A DNA stretch of 64,000 nucleotides from Komarekiella atlantica HA4396-MV6. GTDB taxonomy: Bacteria; Cyanobacteriota; Cyanobacteriia; Cyanobacteriales; Nostocaceae. The stretch's first letter is position 1. Every line of letters begins with the position of its first letter. This document shows positions 17,772-26,795 of the stretch, piece by piece. The position numbers and the translations under genes are program-made. The stretch lies in contig JAHHHK010000027.1 of the NCBI GenBank assembly GCA_019359395.1, positions 35,286 to 99,285 of the forward strand, written 5' to 3'. Below the pieces are notes generated by a model, which was given only the letters and a program-made list of their open reading frames with translations, made no database searches and was not told the DNA's origin.

Positions 17772-18062
17772 ATGATTTTGGAAGCAGTAATGCTTAGTGT
17801 CAAAAATACTACAGAACAAGATTTTGAAAGCGCTTTCCAACAAGCCTCAGATCTGATTTCGTCGATGCATGGTTACATATCCCATGAACTCCACAAATGT
17901 ATTGAAGTGAGAGGCAAATATTTATTACTGGTAAGATGGGAAACTTTAGAAGCGCATACAGTCGGATTTAGAGGATCTCCCGAATATCAGGAATGGAAAA
18001 AACTTCTCCATCATTTTTACGATCCATTTCCAATAGTTGAACATTTTGAACCCATCTTATAA
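17772..18062 (+). CDS. Antibiotic-biosynthesis-monooxygenase-domain (ABM) protein
   Basis: A 96-residue dimeric ferredoxin-like-fold protein. It shows the ABM pattern: FESAFQQASDLISSMHGYIS then LLLVRWETLEAHTVGFRGSP and a C-terminal HFYDPFPIVEHFEPIL. Members include quinol and haem monooxygenases and many small proteins of unknown role; no haem ligands can be assigned here. Length is typical. It starts 10 bases after the secreted-protein gene, suggesting cotranscription, and is followed by a strong terminator hairpin. Confidence 0.8.
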   Translation: MILEAVMLSVKNTTEQDFESAFQQASDLISSMHGYISHELHKCIEVRGKYLLLVRWETLEAHTVGFRGSPEYQEWKKLLHHFYDPFPIVEHFEPIL

Positions 18063-18109
18063 AGTAAACAGTTGGTAGAGTTTTTTAACCTTTGGGTATA
18101 AGTAATCAG

Positions 18110-18134
18110 AAGGGTGAAGTATAGCTTCACCCTT
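18110..18134 (+). terminator. Rho-independent-like terminator
   Basis: AAGGGTGAAG pairs perfectly with CTTCACCCTT across the 5-base loop TATAG, followed by TT. It lies about 50 bases after the ABM gene stop. Confidence 0.8.
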
Positions 18135-18173
18135 TTAACTGTAAGCTGATACCTGATAGCAGCTAATAGCTAA

Positions 18174-20282
18174 ATGCCTGATAGACTTTCACATGAACCC
18201 CCAAAACGCCACAGACGCTTGCCTGATCAGCGCTGGCAGATTTCTCCACAGCAAACGGAATTAGCCCAAAAGCTAGCGGTTGAGACAAATATCTCACCTA
18301 TAATTAGTCAGCTGTTAATTAATCGCGGTATTGAAACACCAAAACAAGTAGAAACATTTTTAGATCCAGAGTCTTTAATCTTGCCTTCACCACTAGAAGA
18401 ATTTCCAGATTTGGCGATTAGTTTGGAGTTGTTGGAAGAGGCGATCGCTTTTCAAAAAAAAATTGCTATTTGCGGTGATTATGATGCTGATGGCATGACT
18501 AGCACTGCTTTATTATTGCGTAGTCTCCGCGCTTTAGGCGCACAAGTAGATTACGCTATCCCCAGTCGGATGCATGAAGGCTATGGCATTAATAAACGCA
18601 TTATCGAGGAATTTCACAGTGAAGGTGTATGGCTCATTCTGACTGTAGATAACGGCATTTCAGCATTTGAACCTATTGCCAGAGCTAGAGAACTGGGTTT
18701 GAAGGTAATTATTACCGACCACCACGACATTCCCCAACAATTACCACCAGCTAATGCTATCCTCAATCCCAAATTGATCGCAGAATCTTCACCTTATCGT
18801 GGTGTTGCTGGCGTTGGTGTTGCTTATATCTTAGCTGTGTCTTTAGCACAACATCTAGGTCAGGTGCAAGGTTTGATTAAGCCAATGCTAGCACTGTTTA
18901 CACTAGGGACGATCGCAGATTTAGCTCCCTTAACTGGTGTGAATCGCCGCTGGGTAAAACGCGGTTTACAGCATTTACCAAAATCTCAATTACCTGGAAT
19001 ACAGGCGTTAATTCAGGTAGCTGGGGTGCAGGCGCGGGGGGATGAGAAAGCAGGGGGACAAATAACTGATGTCTGTTGTCTTCTGTCTCCCAAAACCCAA
19101 AATGCAAAATCGTTGAAGCCGGAGGATATCGGGTTTCGCCTAGGGCCGCGAATTAATGCTATCGGTCGGATTGGTAATCCTCAAACAATAATCGAACTGC
19201 TGATTACAAATGATATGGGAGAAGCGCTGGAACTCGCAATGCAGTGCGAACAAACAAACACCAGTCGCCAGCAAATGTGTGAGCAAATTGAACAAGAAGC
19301 GATCGCTTATGTAGAGACAGAATTTGTTACCTCTCTACAACAAGATCGTGTGTTATTTATTGTCCAACCTAACTGGCATCACGGAGTTATTGGAATTGTC
19401 GCCTCCCGCTTGCTAGAACGCTACGGCGTCCCAGTGTTCATCGGTACTTATGAGGATGAGGAACACATCCGTGGTTCAGCCAGAGGAATTCCAGAGTTTC
19501 ATATATTTGAAGCTTTGGAATATTGTCACGATTTACTCGGCAAATTTGGCGGACACAAAGCAGCCGGGGGATTTTCTTTAAAGGCGCAGAATTTGCAGGC
19601 GTTGCGATCGCGTTTGAGTGAGTTTGCTAATCAGTGTCTTGAACCCCAGCACCTCAAACCTCTACTCAAAATTGATGCTCAACTCAACCTTAATGAAATA
19701 AATCAGCAGTTTTATCAACAGCTTAATGCCCTACACCCTTGCGGTATGGACAACCCTGATCCGACATTTTGGACACCCAATGTTCAAGTAGTTGAGCAAC
19801 AAACCATTGGCAAGGGTCACATTAAACTAACACTCATCCAAAATATTGATAATCAGCAGTATAAAATTAAAGCGATCGCCTGGCGTTGGCGCGACTACTT
19901 CCCTTTACCACCAAGAGTGGATGTTGCATACAAACTACGAGAAAATCATTTTAACGGCAACACCACCATCGAGCTAGAGCTAATAGGTGTCAGACTCCCA
20001 CAGTCTCACCAATTTTTTACCTCGCCACGTACCCAGTCAAGCACCACCTTTGAGTATCGCCAGCGTCAGTATACTTGTGGTTTTTATAAAAATGGTTTGG
20101 GATCAGAATTAAGAATTAAAAATCCTGAAGGCAAAGTCTTAGTTATGCAGCCAGGACATATCATCGGTTTACTAGGTACTAATCGTGAGAATGCCAAAGA
20201 AGTTGATTTATCTCAACCACAATATGACAGTATTATCCAAGCTGCCCTTAAAGCATTATCAGTCCTGAGTGCTGAGTTATGA
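18174..20282 (+). CDS. recJ: Single-stranded-DNA-specific exonuclease RecJ
   Basis: A 702-residue RecJ, the 5'-3' ssDNA exonuclease of recombination and mismatch repair. DHH-family metal motifs are present: ICGDYDADGMTSTALL (residues 100-114), TVDNGIS (158-164), ITDHHDIP (180-187) and, in the DHHA1 domain, GKFGGHKAAGGFSL. The C-terminal OB fold and tail complete the protein, which is longer than the E. coli enzyme. Residues about 286-313 are a low-complexity insert (ARGDEKAGGQITDVCCLLSP and QNAKSL) between the conserved QALIQVAG and KPEDIGFRLGPRINA blocks. Its DNA (19029-19112) resembles intergenic filler and keeps the frame. Confidence 0.95.
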   Translation: MPDRLSHEPPKRHRRLPDQRWQISPQQTELAQKLAVETNISPIISQLLINRGIETPKQVETFLDPESLILPSPLEEFPDLAISLELLEEAIAFQKKIAICGDYDADGMTSTALLLRSLRALGAQVDYAIPSRMHEGYGINKRIIEEFHSEGVWLILTVDNGISAFEPIARARELGLKVIITDHHDIPQQLPPANAILNPKLIAESSPYRGVAGVGVAYILAVSLAQHLGQVQGLIKPMLALFTLGTIADLAPLTGVNRRWVKRGLQHLPKSQLPGIQALIQVAGVQARGDEKAGGQITDVCCLLSPKTQNAKSLKPEDIGFRLGPRINAIGRIGNPQTIIELLITNDMGEALELAMQCEQTNTSRQQMCEQIEQEAIAYVETEFVTSLQQDRVLFIVQPNWHHGVIGIVASRLLERYGVPVFIGTYEDEEHIRGSARGIPEFHIFEALEYCHDLLGKFGGHKAAGGFSLKAQNLQALRSRLSEFANQCLEPQHLKPLLKIDAQLNLNEINQQFYQQLNALHPCGMDNPDPTFWTPNVQVVEQQTIGKGHIKLTLIQNIDNQQYKIKAIAWRWRDYFPLPPRVDVAYKLRENHFNGNTTIELELIGVRLPQSHQFFTSPRTQSSTTFEYRQRQYTCGFYKNGLGSELRIKNPEGKVLVMQPGHIIGLLGTNRENAKEVDLSQPQYDSIIQAALKALSVLSAEL

Positions 20283-20471
20283 GTTATCAGTAATGACTTT
20301 TGAGGTTTAACTTCAACAGTTTTTTTCAGTTCAGCACTGATACCAATTCTCTGTAAATTTGCACTTAATAATTAATTTCTCAACTGATCTCCTTCTTTGT
20401 GTACTTTCCGTACTTTGCGGTTCGTTTAATAAATATTCAGTGCATCTTCATGGAAAATTGGTATTATAACT

Positions 20472-20582
20472 TACAGACGCGATTAATCCTTGTACAGACG
20501 CGATTAATCCTTGTACAGACGCGATTAATCCTTGTACAGACGCGATTAATCCTTGTACAGACGCGATTAATCGCGTCTCTAC
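20472..20582. repeat. 21-bp tandem repeat ending in a palindrome
   Basis: Four exact copies of TACAGACGCGATTAATCCTT plus G (starts at 20472, 20493, 20514, 20535) are followed by a fifth that completes the palindrome ACGCGATTAATCGCGT with GTCTCTAC. The left half of a dispersed palindrome has been amplified while only the last copy keeps the right half. It lies 10 bases beyond the psb30 stop codon. The reading frames through it are artefacts of the 21-base period. Confidence 0.9.
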
Positions 20583-20591
20583 TCACCACTC

Positions 20592-20723
20592 TTATAGATT
20601 TCCGTTGCGAAATGCCAGCAAAAAGATTACCACTGGCCCAGCAATTATAATCAGAGCCACAGACAGTAATTGGAAAATAACTTCCCAATTGATACTAGTG
20701 AAGGTGTTAAACAAAGCGTCCAT
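20592..20723 (-). CDS. psb30: Photosystem II reaction centre protein Psb30 (Ycf12)
   Basis: A 43-residue frame, [20 protein letters not shown] then [20 protein letters not shown] and GNL, matches Psb30/Ycf12: a short lumenal N terminus with the NWEVI(F/A)QL signature, one transmembrane helix and a G-N/D-L end. Psb30 is a small intrinsic subunit of photosystem II near cytochrome b559 and helps stabilise the complex. The start is the ATG at 20723; upstream is AT-rich. The palindrome at 20556-20582 directly follows the stop and could terminate the transcript. It is too short for common ORF cut-offs and would be easily missed. Confidence 0.92.
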   Translation of the reverse strand: MDALFNTFTSINWEVIFQLLSVALIIIAGPVVIFLLAFRNGNL

Positions 20724-20977
20724 TTTTTCTCTTTTCCTCCCAATAGCCTTAAAAAATTCAATAGCTTAGTTGCAAAACCCGCCTTCGATCATATCCGGCG
20801 AGCGCCAGTCGCATTTAATTTACTTAACAAAAGTATAAGAAAAAACATAAAAACGTAAAATAGAAGGACTGGGGACTCTTAACAAGGGGAAAAGGTAAAA
20901 GGGGAAAGGGATGGTTTTTCCTTTTCCCCCTTACCCCTTTCCCTTTACCCAATTCTCAATACCCAATACCCAAACAA

Positions 20978-21328
20978 ATGGCAACTTGGCAATGTGTAAA
21001 ACAATGTGGAGCCTGCTGTAATCTTTCACCAGCAGAGCGTCCAGACTTAGATCAGTATCTTTCACCAGCAGAGCTGGAACTATACCTCAGCATGGTGGGT
21101 GAAGGAGGATGGTGCGTTAATTTAGACCGTACCACACGAGAATGCCGTATCTATGCTAATCGTCCTCGTTTCTGCCGCGTAGATCCAAAAATATTTCAAG
21201 ATATGTATGGGATTGAGCCAGAAGAACTCAACGATTTTGCCATTGACTGCTGTCGCCAGCAAATAGAGGGAGTATATGGCGATCGCAGCCTGGAAATGCT
21301 CCGCTTTGACCGATCTGTTGGGCTATAA
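20978..21328 (+). CDS. YkgJ-family Cys-cluster protein
   Basis: A 116-residue protein with the zinc/iron-chelating cluster CVKQCGACCNLSPAER at the N terminus, WCVNLDRTTRECRIYANRPR then FCRVDP in the middle, and IDCCRQQIEG near the C terminus. The Cys spacing fits the YkgJ/CxxCxxCC family, thought to bind Fe-S or zinc; no enzyme activity is established. The region just upstream (20880-20950) is a near-palindrome of AAGGGGAAA and TTTCCCCTT runs that could form a long stem. It is a single gene, cytoplasmic. Confidence 0.85.
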   Translation: MATWQCVKQCGACCNLSPAERPDLDQYLSPAELELYLSMVGEGGWCVNLDRTTRECRIYANRPRFCRVDPKIFQDMYGIEPEELNDFAIDCCRQQIEGVYGDRSLEMLRFDRSVGL

Positions 21329-21432
21329 TTTCGTTTCTCACTCTCTTTCTACTCAATGGGGTTGCAATTTATTACAAAAATCTGAGAATATGATAAGAAT
21401 ATGAAAGCAACCTAGGAAGAAAATTACTGCCT

Positions 21433-21864
21433 GTGAAACTTGATTCTGCACCTTTAGGTTTTTCTGGCATATCTCAAACTGAGATCGAGCTAGAACTGGA
21501 AGACAGCATTGATTCCAAATTAACTACTGCGACGCTAATTGAGCCAGTTCAGCCTGTAGTTGCCGATAGTCCTCAAAAGCAGCAATCAGCAGTGGCAATT
21601 TTTGGTACAACCTTCATCACCATTTTTCTAGCAGAAATCGGAGATAAGACTCAGCTATCCACTCTGTTAATGAGTGCAGAATCTCAGTCACCGTGGGTAG
21701 TATTTATAGGATCTGCGGCTGCACTGATAACCACAAGTTTATTAGGTGTGCTTTTAGGTAGTTGGATAGCCAACCGACTCAGCCCAAAAATTGTAGAAAA
21801 ATCAGCAGGAGTGATGTTGCTGGTGATTTCCTTGATGCTATTTTGGGACGTGTTTCAGGGGTAG
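21433..21864 (+). CDS. Half-size UPF0016 (GDT1/TMEM165) manganese exporter, subunit 1
   Basis: A 143-residue protein starting at GTG. After a soluble, acidic N-terminal stretch of about 55 residues come three hydrophobic segments. The family signature E-x-G-D-(K/R)-(T/S) is present as FLAEIGDKTQLSTLLMSAES. Full-length family members carry two such halves and export Mn2+ (Mnx in Synechocystis, where it sits in the thylakoid). Filamentous cyanobacteria instead have two half-size genes, described in Anabaena as Hmx1/Hmx2. This gene and the next one (115 bases downstream) fit that pattern and should form a heteromer. Direction and metal are inferred from the family. Confidence 0.85.
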   Translation: MKLDSAPLGFSGISQTEIELELEDSIDSKLTTATLIEPVQPVVADSPQKQQSAVAIFGTTFITIFLAEIGDKTQLSTLLMSAESQSPWVVFIGSAAALITTSLLGVLLGSWIANRLSPKIVEKSAGVMLLVISLMLFWDVFQG

Positions 21865-21979
21865 TCATTTGTTATTTGTCATCTGTCATTTCTTAGGAGG
21901 CACAAGCAGAAGTTAGTTATTTTCTCCCTTTCCCCTTTTCCCCCTTGTCTTCCTTATCCCCCACTTTCCCTTAAGCAAT

Positions 21980-22282
21980 ATGGACTGGCATCTTTTAGGA
22001 TTGAGCTTTATTACAGTTTTTTTATCAGAGTTAGGTGACAAAAGTCAGTTAGCGGCGATCGCACTTTCAGGGCGTTGTCAGTCTCCGCGTGCTGTGTTTT
22101 TCGGTGCAGCAGGCGCGCTACTGTTAACCAGCCTTTTAGGAGCATTAGCAGGGGGAGCAGTAGCAGAATTATTACCTACACGCTTGTTGAAAGCGATCGC
22201 TGCTGTGGGGTTTGCTATCCTCGCTGTACGCCTGCTGTTTTTTAACAATGAAGCTTCCTCGGATTCTGAGCAAACGCCGTAA
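21980..22282 (+). CDS. Half-size UPF0016 (GDT1/TMEM165) manganese exporter, subunit 2
   Basis: A 100-residue protein with three membrane segments and the signature FLSELGDKSQLAAIALSGRC. The first residues go straight into the membrane, without the soluble N-terminal extension of its partner. Together the two halves supply both E-x-G-D motifs that line the ion path in full-length family proteins. The C terminus has a short acidic tail (NNEASSDSEQTP). The intergenic DNA between the two genes has a long pyrimidine run (21925-21975). A bidirectional terminator hairpin follows. Confidence 0.85.
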   Translation: MDWHLLGLSFITVFLSELGDKSQLAAIALSGRCQSPRAVFFGAAGALLLTSLLGALAGGAVAELLPTRLLKAIAAVGFAILAVRLLFFNNEASSDSEQTP

Positions 22283-22325
22283 CTAAATCCTTTAAGTTGT
22301 GCATTTAGATAAACCATACAGCAAA

Positions 22326-22353
22326 AAGACGCCAAGTATTTCTTAGCGTCTTT
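22326..22353. terminator. Bidirectional terminator between convergent genes
   Basis: AAAGACGC (22326-22333) pairs with GCGTCTTT (22346-22353). A-rich and T-rich flanks lie on either side, between the UPF0016 pair and the minus-strand gene at 22379. Confidence 0.7.
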
Positions 22354-22378
22354 GTATTTTATATGCGATATTTAACCT

Positions 22379-22876
22379 TTAAAATTGTTGTCGCCAGCAC
22401 CAGCTTAAAAGTGTGCCACCAGCCACTAGCTTGACTATTTCTAGTAGCCAATAACCACCGTGCAGTAAATTCATCGTCGATGGAATTGCAGCAGCGGCTT
22501 CAAATAGATTAAGTTGAACTCCTATGGCGCACATTTGCGGAGTTAAGAAATAGGTATCAAGCAGAGCTATAGTTAGCAGCAGGGCAGATAAAACAATACC
22601 ACCAAGACGCCAGTGAGATTGTGTTTTGCTTAAAGCCAGCGCCCCAGTTAATACTACAGCAGCAGATAATAATTCCATGCGATTAAAATTCCAAAAAATC
22701 ACATAGCCTGCTGTAGTAAAACCAGCTTGATTCATCATTCCAGAAAGATAAAGACTAGGCATAATTACCCAATCTAAAACTACACTGGCACTGAGCCAAA
22801 AGCCCAAAGTCAGCATGATGGCGGTTTGCCAAATTGGCCGCTTTAATTCAAAGCTAGAACTAGAAATAGCAGTCAT
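22379..22876 (-). CDS. Four-helix membrane protein, unknown function (DUF4149-like)
   Basis: A 165-residue integral membrane protein with four hydrophobic segments (AIMLTLGFWLSASVVLDWVI; LLSAAVVLTGALAL; LGGIVLSALLLTIALLDTYF; LLEIVKLVAGGTLLSWCW). The pattern FWLSASVVLDWVIMP...MELLSAAV resembles DUF4149-type cyanobacterial proteins, but I am not certain of the family. No catalytic motif is seen. It stands alone on the minus strand. Confidence 0.7.
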   Translation of the reverse strand: MTAISSSSFELKRPIWQTAIMLTLGFWLSASVVLDWVIMPSLYLSGMMNQAGFTTAGYVIFWNFNRMELLSAAVVLTGALALSKTQSHWRLGGIVLSALLLTIALLDTYFLTPQMCAIGVQLNLFEAAAAIPSTMNLLHGGYWLLEIVKLVAGGTLLSWCWRQQF

Positions 22877-23367
22877 AAAATAATTGCCTGTGTTGTATTT
22901 CTAGTGTGTAACCTCATTAGTTAGTTTGACAACAAATATCAATTATCCTTTACAAAGCAATTGCCACCTCAGAAGCGATCGCTGTTATTTTTGGCTAAAT
23001 TCTAATATCTTTTAATTTTGCTTGAGAAATATTACATTAAAATAAATTTCTTCAATCTAGAAAAACATGTAAAAAATCAGTCTAAGTATAACTTGGACTG
23101 ATAAATGCCTTAATTAGGAAAAAAAGTAAATGAAATTTAAAGCAGTTATTAAACAATAGAAGCCGTTTACTTGCTTTCAAGTAAATGGCATTATATCGTT
23201 AACTAGCTGATGTCTGGTCTATAATCTCCTTAAATCTCTCAATCACATCCTTTTGTATCAACTTGAAATCTGAATTTTCTATTTTATTTTCAGCTTGGTC
23301 TGTGCCATCAACATTGAATTTGCCTTTATGTCTCAAATATTTTTCCAAATAATAATACCTACAGAGC

Positions 23368-25962
23368 TTATTTCTCGTGAAATGTCCAAACGCCCTCATC
23401 CCAATCGGCATCTGATGGAGGTGACTGCAACCAATGCTGGCAACGTCGCAGATGTAACATAGCAGCTTTGTCATTTTTATCAGCGGACAAAACTTTGGCA
23501 AACTCGGCTCTAGCAAAGGTAAACTGGCGATTGAGATAATACTCGCGTCCTTTGTGATAATGCTCAATTACTTGCAATTTTTCGCTACTAATTGGGTCAG
23601 AACGCAAACTCACTAATTCGTATATAGCTACTGGCTCATTTCTGCCCTTGACGCGAATGTAATCTAGTTCTCTCGCCCAAACATCATTTTGGCAAGGTTG
23701 ATAAGTGTTATCGCTAATAATAATGTCGCAACCATACTGTTTACTAACACTTTCTAGTCGGGAGCCAAGATTAACACCATCACCAATGGCGGTAAATTCC
23801 ATTCGCTTACTAGAGCCAATATTACCGCTGATCACGGTATCAGAATTGATGCCAATGCCGATATTAATTCTTGGTTTATTAGCTAGATAACGACGTTGAT
23901 TAAAATCTTGTAGGCGATGGCGCATTTCTAGAGATGTTTGTACTGCCATCCAAGCGTGTTCTTCTAATGGTAAAGGAGAACCAAACACAGCCATGATTGC
24001 ATCGCCGATGTATTTATCAAGAGTACCTTTATGTTTAAAAACTGCCTCTACCATTGATTCAAAATATTCATTGAGCATACTCACCACTTCTTCTGCTTCC
24101 AAGTTTTCTGTCAAAGTAGTGTAGCCACGAATATCAGAAAATAAAATTGAAACTTCTTTGCGATCGCCTCCTAATTTAGCATCATCCAATTTCAGCAATT
24201 CTTCTGCTAATTCCTGGGTCATATAGCGGTACATTGTACTCTTGAGGCGCTTTTCATCACTGATATCTTCCATGACAACCAGTGCCCCACGGACTTGCTG
24301 TTGATCGCTAGCATCAGCAATTGTGTTGATTGATAAATTAATACTGTGTTGTTCTGTACCAGTAGTCAGGAGTGTGCGATCGGGATAATATTGCTGACGA
24401 CTTTTTAATTCAGTTCCATGTAAAGCATCCTGACACCACTTGCTAAAGTCGCTTTCTTTGATGCCGATTACATCATTAACTAATTTACCTTCTAAACGGT
24501 CTTCTAATTCCAGCCCTAATAAACGCTTGGCACTTTCATTAGCAGCGATAATTAACCCGCCTTTATCAGTAGAAACCACTCCATTAGAAAGACTACGCAG
24601 AATGTCCCGCTGCATTTGTTCTTGTTGTTTGACAGTGGCAAATAACTGAGCATTTTGTAATGCCACACCCGCTTGAATATTAAAAGCTTCCATGAACTCT
24701 TCATCATTGCGGTCAAAGCTAGCTTGGAAGCATTCGGGAGCCTTGGGCCAATAGGCTGGATTATAAAGCGGAAAATCCCCTGATTTCTTTTTATTTACTA
24801 GCTGGGTAACACCAATTAATTCTTGATCGGCGTTAAACACTGGCATACACAGTAAGCTACAGGTGCGATAGCCATTTTGTTGATCAATTTGTTTGGCTGT
24901 CTCAGAATCAGGATGCTCATATAAATCAAAGGGAATATTCAGCTTTTTGCCAGAAGCAGCCACTATACCAGCAAAGCCTTTACCTAGGGGTATTCGCAGC
25001 TCCTTTGTTGAGCCATTGTCTTGGGTGATTTTCGTCCATAATTGATGACGATCGCGATCTATTAACCATAGGGTACTGCGATCAGCGTTCATCAGTTCCT
25101 TCGCCTCATCCATCACCCGTTTTAGAGTATCTTCTAAGTCGAGACTACTTTGAGAGAGCGACTTAATCGCTTTCATCAGCGCCGCCACCGCTCTTTGTTT
25201 TTGGGTTGCTACATAAAAAGAGCGCGACGACTCTAAAATCAGTCGAATTGAAGGAGCAAATTCTTGAAATAATTCTTCGTCAGTACTAGTAAAACCTTTG
25301 GTATCAATGCGCTCTGCAAGTGGAGCATCTGGATTATTAACAGAGTTTAATTTATTTAGTAATTGCACCACTGCAACTAATTGCCCATGTTCGTTCAACA
25401 GTGGCAAAGCCAGCATAGTGTAAGTGCGATAGCCAGTTCTTTTTTCTTGTTCCTGGGCAAAACGCGATCGCGGATCGTTATAAAAATCAAAAGGAATATT
25501 GATAACTTGCTTGAAAGTAGCGACTTCACCACCAATGCCTTTATCTGCCGGAATGCGAATTTCTAAAGAGCGATCGCCCTCCGCCTCCGCTACTATTGAC
25601 CAAAGTTCTTTTTTTTCTTCATCTAATAAAAATATTGTCGTGCGATCTGCTCCCAGTAATTCCCCTGTTTTTAAGGTAATTGAATGCAACATTTCTTGCA
25701 GAATTGTTTCAAATCCCTGAGAATCAAGCATTGACAGGGTTTGATGAACAATCTGTAATTTTTGCTCGACATCCCTAACAACCTGTTTAAAAGTATCCTG
25801 AGTCAGAGGAGCAAGAAACGTAGAAATGGTTCCTTGCCTTGTAGCAAGAGTACCCACAGGAACAGAATTTGGTTGTAAGTCATGGTTTTCTTGGTTACGA
25901 ACACCAATAATCAAATCGGCGGTTTCTCCAGAACTACCTTGATACACTGACATAACTACCAT
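23368..25962 (-). CDS. cyaB: Class III adenylate cyclase, GAF-GAF-PAS-CYC-TPR (CyaB type)
   Basis: An 864-residue multidomain cyclase built like Anabaena CyaB1/CyaB2: N-terminal tail, GAF-A (about 60-240), GAF-B (about 265-450), PAS (about 455-575), catalytic domain (about 600-780) and a C-terminal TPR-like helical region. Both metal Asp are present (ILFSDIRGYTTLTE near 609 and DKYIGDAIMAVFG near 653). The Lys before YIGD and the Thr in RMEFTAIGDGVN fit an adenylate rather than guanylate cyclase, and N and R of GDGVNLGSRLES are the transition-state residues. In CyaB1, cAMP binding to GAF-B activates the enzyme. It is cytoplasmic and not in an operon. Confidence 0.93.
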   Translation of the reverse strand: MVVMSVYQGSSGETADLIIGVRNQENHDLQPNSVPVGTLATRQGTISTFLAPLTQDTFKQVVRDVEQKLQIVHQTLSMLDSQGFETILQEMLHSITLKTGELLGADRTTIFLLDEEKKELWSIVAEAEGDRSLEIRIPADKGIGGEVATFKQVINIPFDFYNDPRSRFAQEQEKRTGYRTYTMLALPLLNEHGQLVAVVQLLNKLNSVNNPDAPLAERIDTKGFTSTDEELFQEFAPSIRLILESSRSFYVATQKQRAVAALMKAIKSLSQSSLDLEDTLKRVMDEAKELMNADRSTLWLIDRDRHQLWTKITQDNGSTKELRIPLGKGFAGIVAASGKKLNIPFDLYEHPDSETAKQIDQQNGYRTCSLLCMPVFNADQELIGVTQLVNKKKSGDFPLYNPAYWPKAPECFQASFDRNDEEFMEAFNIQAGVALQNAQLFATVKQQEQMQRDILRSLSNGVVSTDKGGLIIAANESAKRLLGLELEDRLEGKLVNDVIGIKESDFSKWCQDALHGTELKSRQQYYPDRTLLTTGTEQHSINLSINTIADASDQQQVRGALVVMEDISDEKRLKSTMYRYMTQELAEELLKLDDAKLGGDRKEVSILFSDIRGYTTLTENLEAEEVVSMLNEYFESMVEAVFKHKGTLDKYIGDAIMAVFGSPLPLEEHAWMAVQTSLEMRHRLQDFNQRRYLANKPRINIGIGINSDTVISGNIGSSKRMEFTAIGDGVNLGSRLESVSKQYGCDIIISDNTYQPCQNDVWARELDYIRVKGRNEPVAIYELVSLRSDPISSEKLQVIEHYHKGREYYLNRQFTFARAEFAKVLSADKNDKAAMLHLRRCQHWLQSPPSDADWDEGVWTFHEK

Positions 25963-26795
25963 TTTGATATAACAGGATTAGATTTTAAGATGCTTAACAA
26001 TGCAATTAAATTTATGTAAGTAGTGCTAAAAGCAACAATTGCTAGACATCATCCACAGTTTAGTCGCTTGTTGAGCTAGCGTCATCCCGTAGACTAAAGA
26101 GCAGATGCGGTGTAGATAACTTTCCACTCATTAAACATCCAATCTGAAGATGCATTAGCTCTAACTAATCTGCGATCGCCAGTTTTGCAGATATTACCAG
26201 CCCACTTCACTATCATCTACTTGACTGGCAATACTTGTACAGGTAATGTATACATAGTTCCCAAATATGCGGCTAAAATAACAGTTTTCTATTCAAAATA
26301 GTCAGGTTGCCAGGGCGAAGAACGTAATAGAAGTGAGTTGATTTAAAGCTATGCCTTTTGCCCTCAGCAATCGCTCGTGTTCTAGAAATGGGATAAAGAG
26401 AGCGAGTTTGTTCTCTCAATTTTCTATGAGGAGAAGGGTTTAGGAAATAAAGTGGTTATAACTAACTGTGCGTGTTGTTTAATCGATATTCCTCAAGAGG
26501 CTTTATTAATTGAGATAGCAGCTACTTCTTGTTATGGGTACGCCGAATAAATTACTCTTATTAGTCTATAGGCAGATAAGATGTCTAGCTTACAAGAGTA
26601 TAAAGTTGTGTAACAAATGTTTGGCTATTGCATAAAACCTACATACAAAGACGTAGATATAAAAGGAGACACTAAATTTCCGTCAGAAAAATTGCTAGAT
26701 TACTAAGCTGCTTTTTGGTTTTCATTAATCTTCAGAGTAATTCATTTCCCAATGTTTGACTCAATTGCTGTTTTGTGAAAGAGGTGAATTTACAT
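25963..26795. other. Long intergenic region, one possible remnant
   Basis: About 830 bases between the divergent cyclase gene and the hemagglutinin locus. Apart from the 40-residue frame at 26094-26216, no credible coding sequence was found. AAAGAGGTGAA at 26778-26788 is a good ribosome-binding site for the ORF at 26796. The rest is AT-rich. Confidence 0.5.
26094..26216 (-). pseudogene. Possible gene fragment, 40 residues
   Basis: From ATG at 26216 the frame encodes MIVKWAGNICKTGDRRLVRA then NASSDWMFNEWKVIYTASAL. The composition looks like a natural protein C terminus, with no upstream extension because of a stop just before the ATG. It could be a short real gene or the residue of a longer one. 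No family is recognised. Confidence 0.3.

Noticed and set aside
20399..20650. 83-residue plus-strand frame with repeated TRLILVQ
   Set aside because: It exists only because the 21-bp tandem repeat keeps every frame open; the real gene here is psb30 on the other strand.
23199..23567. 122-residue minus-strand frame near the cyclase 3' end
   Set aside because: It overlaps the C-terminal coding part of the adenylate cyclase in another frame and has no coding character.
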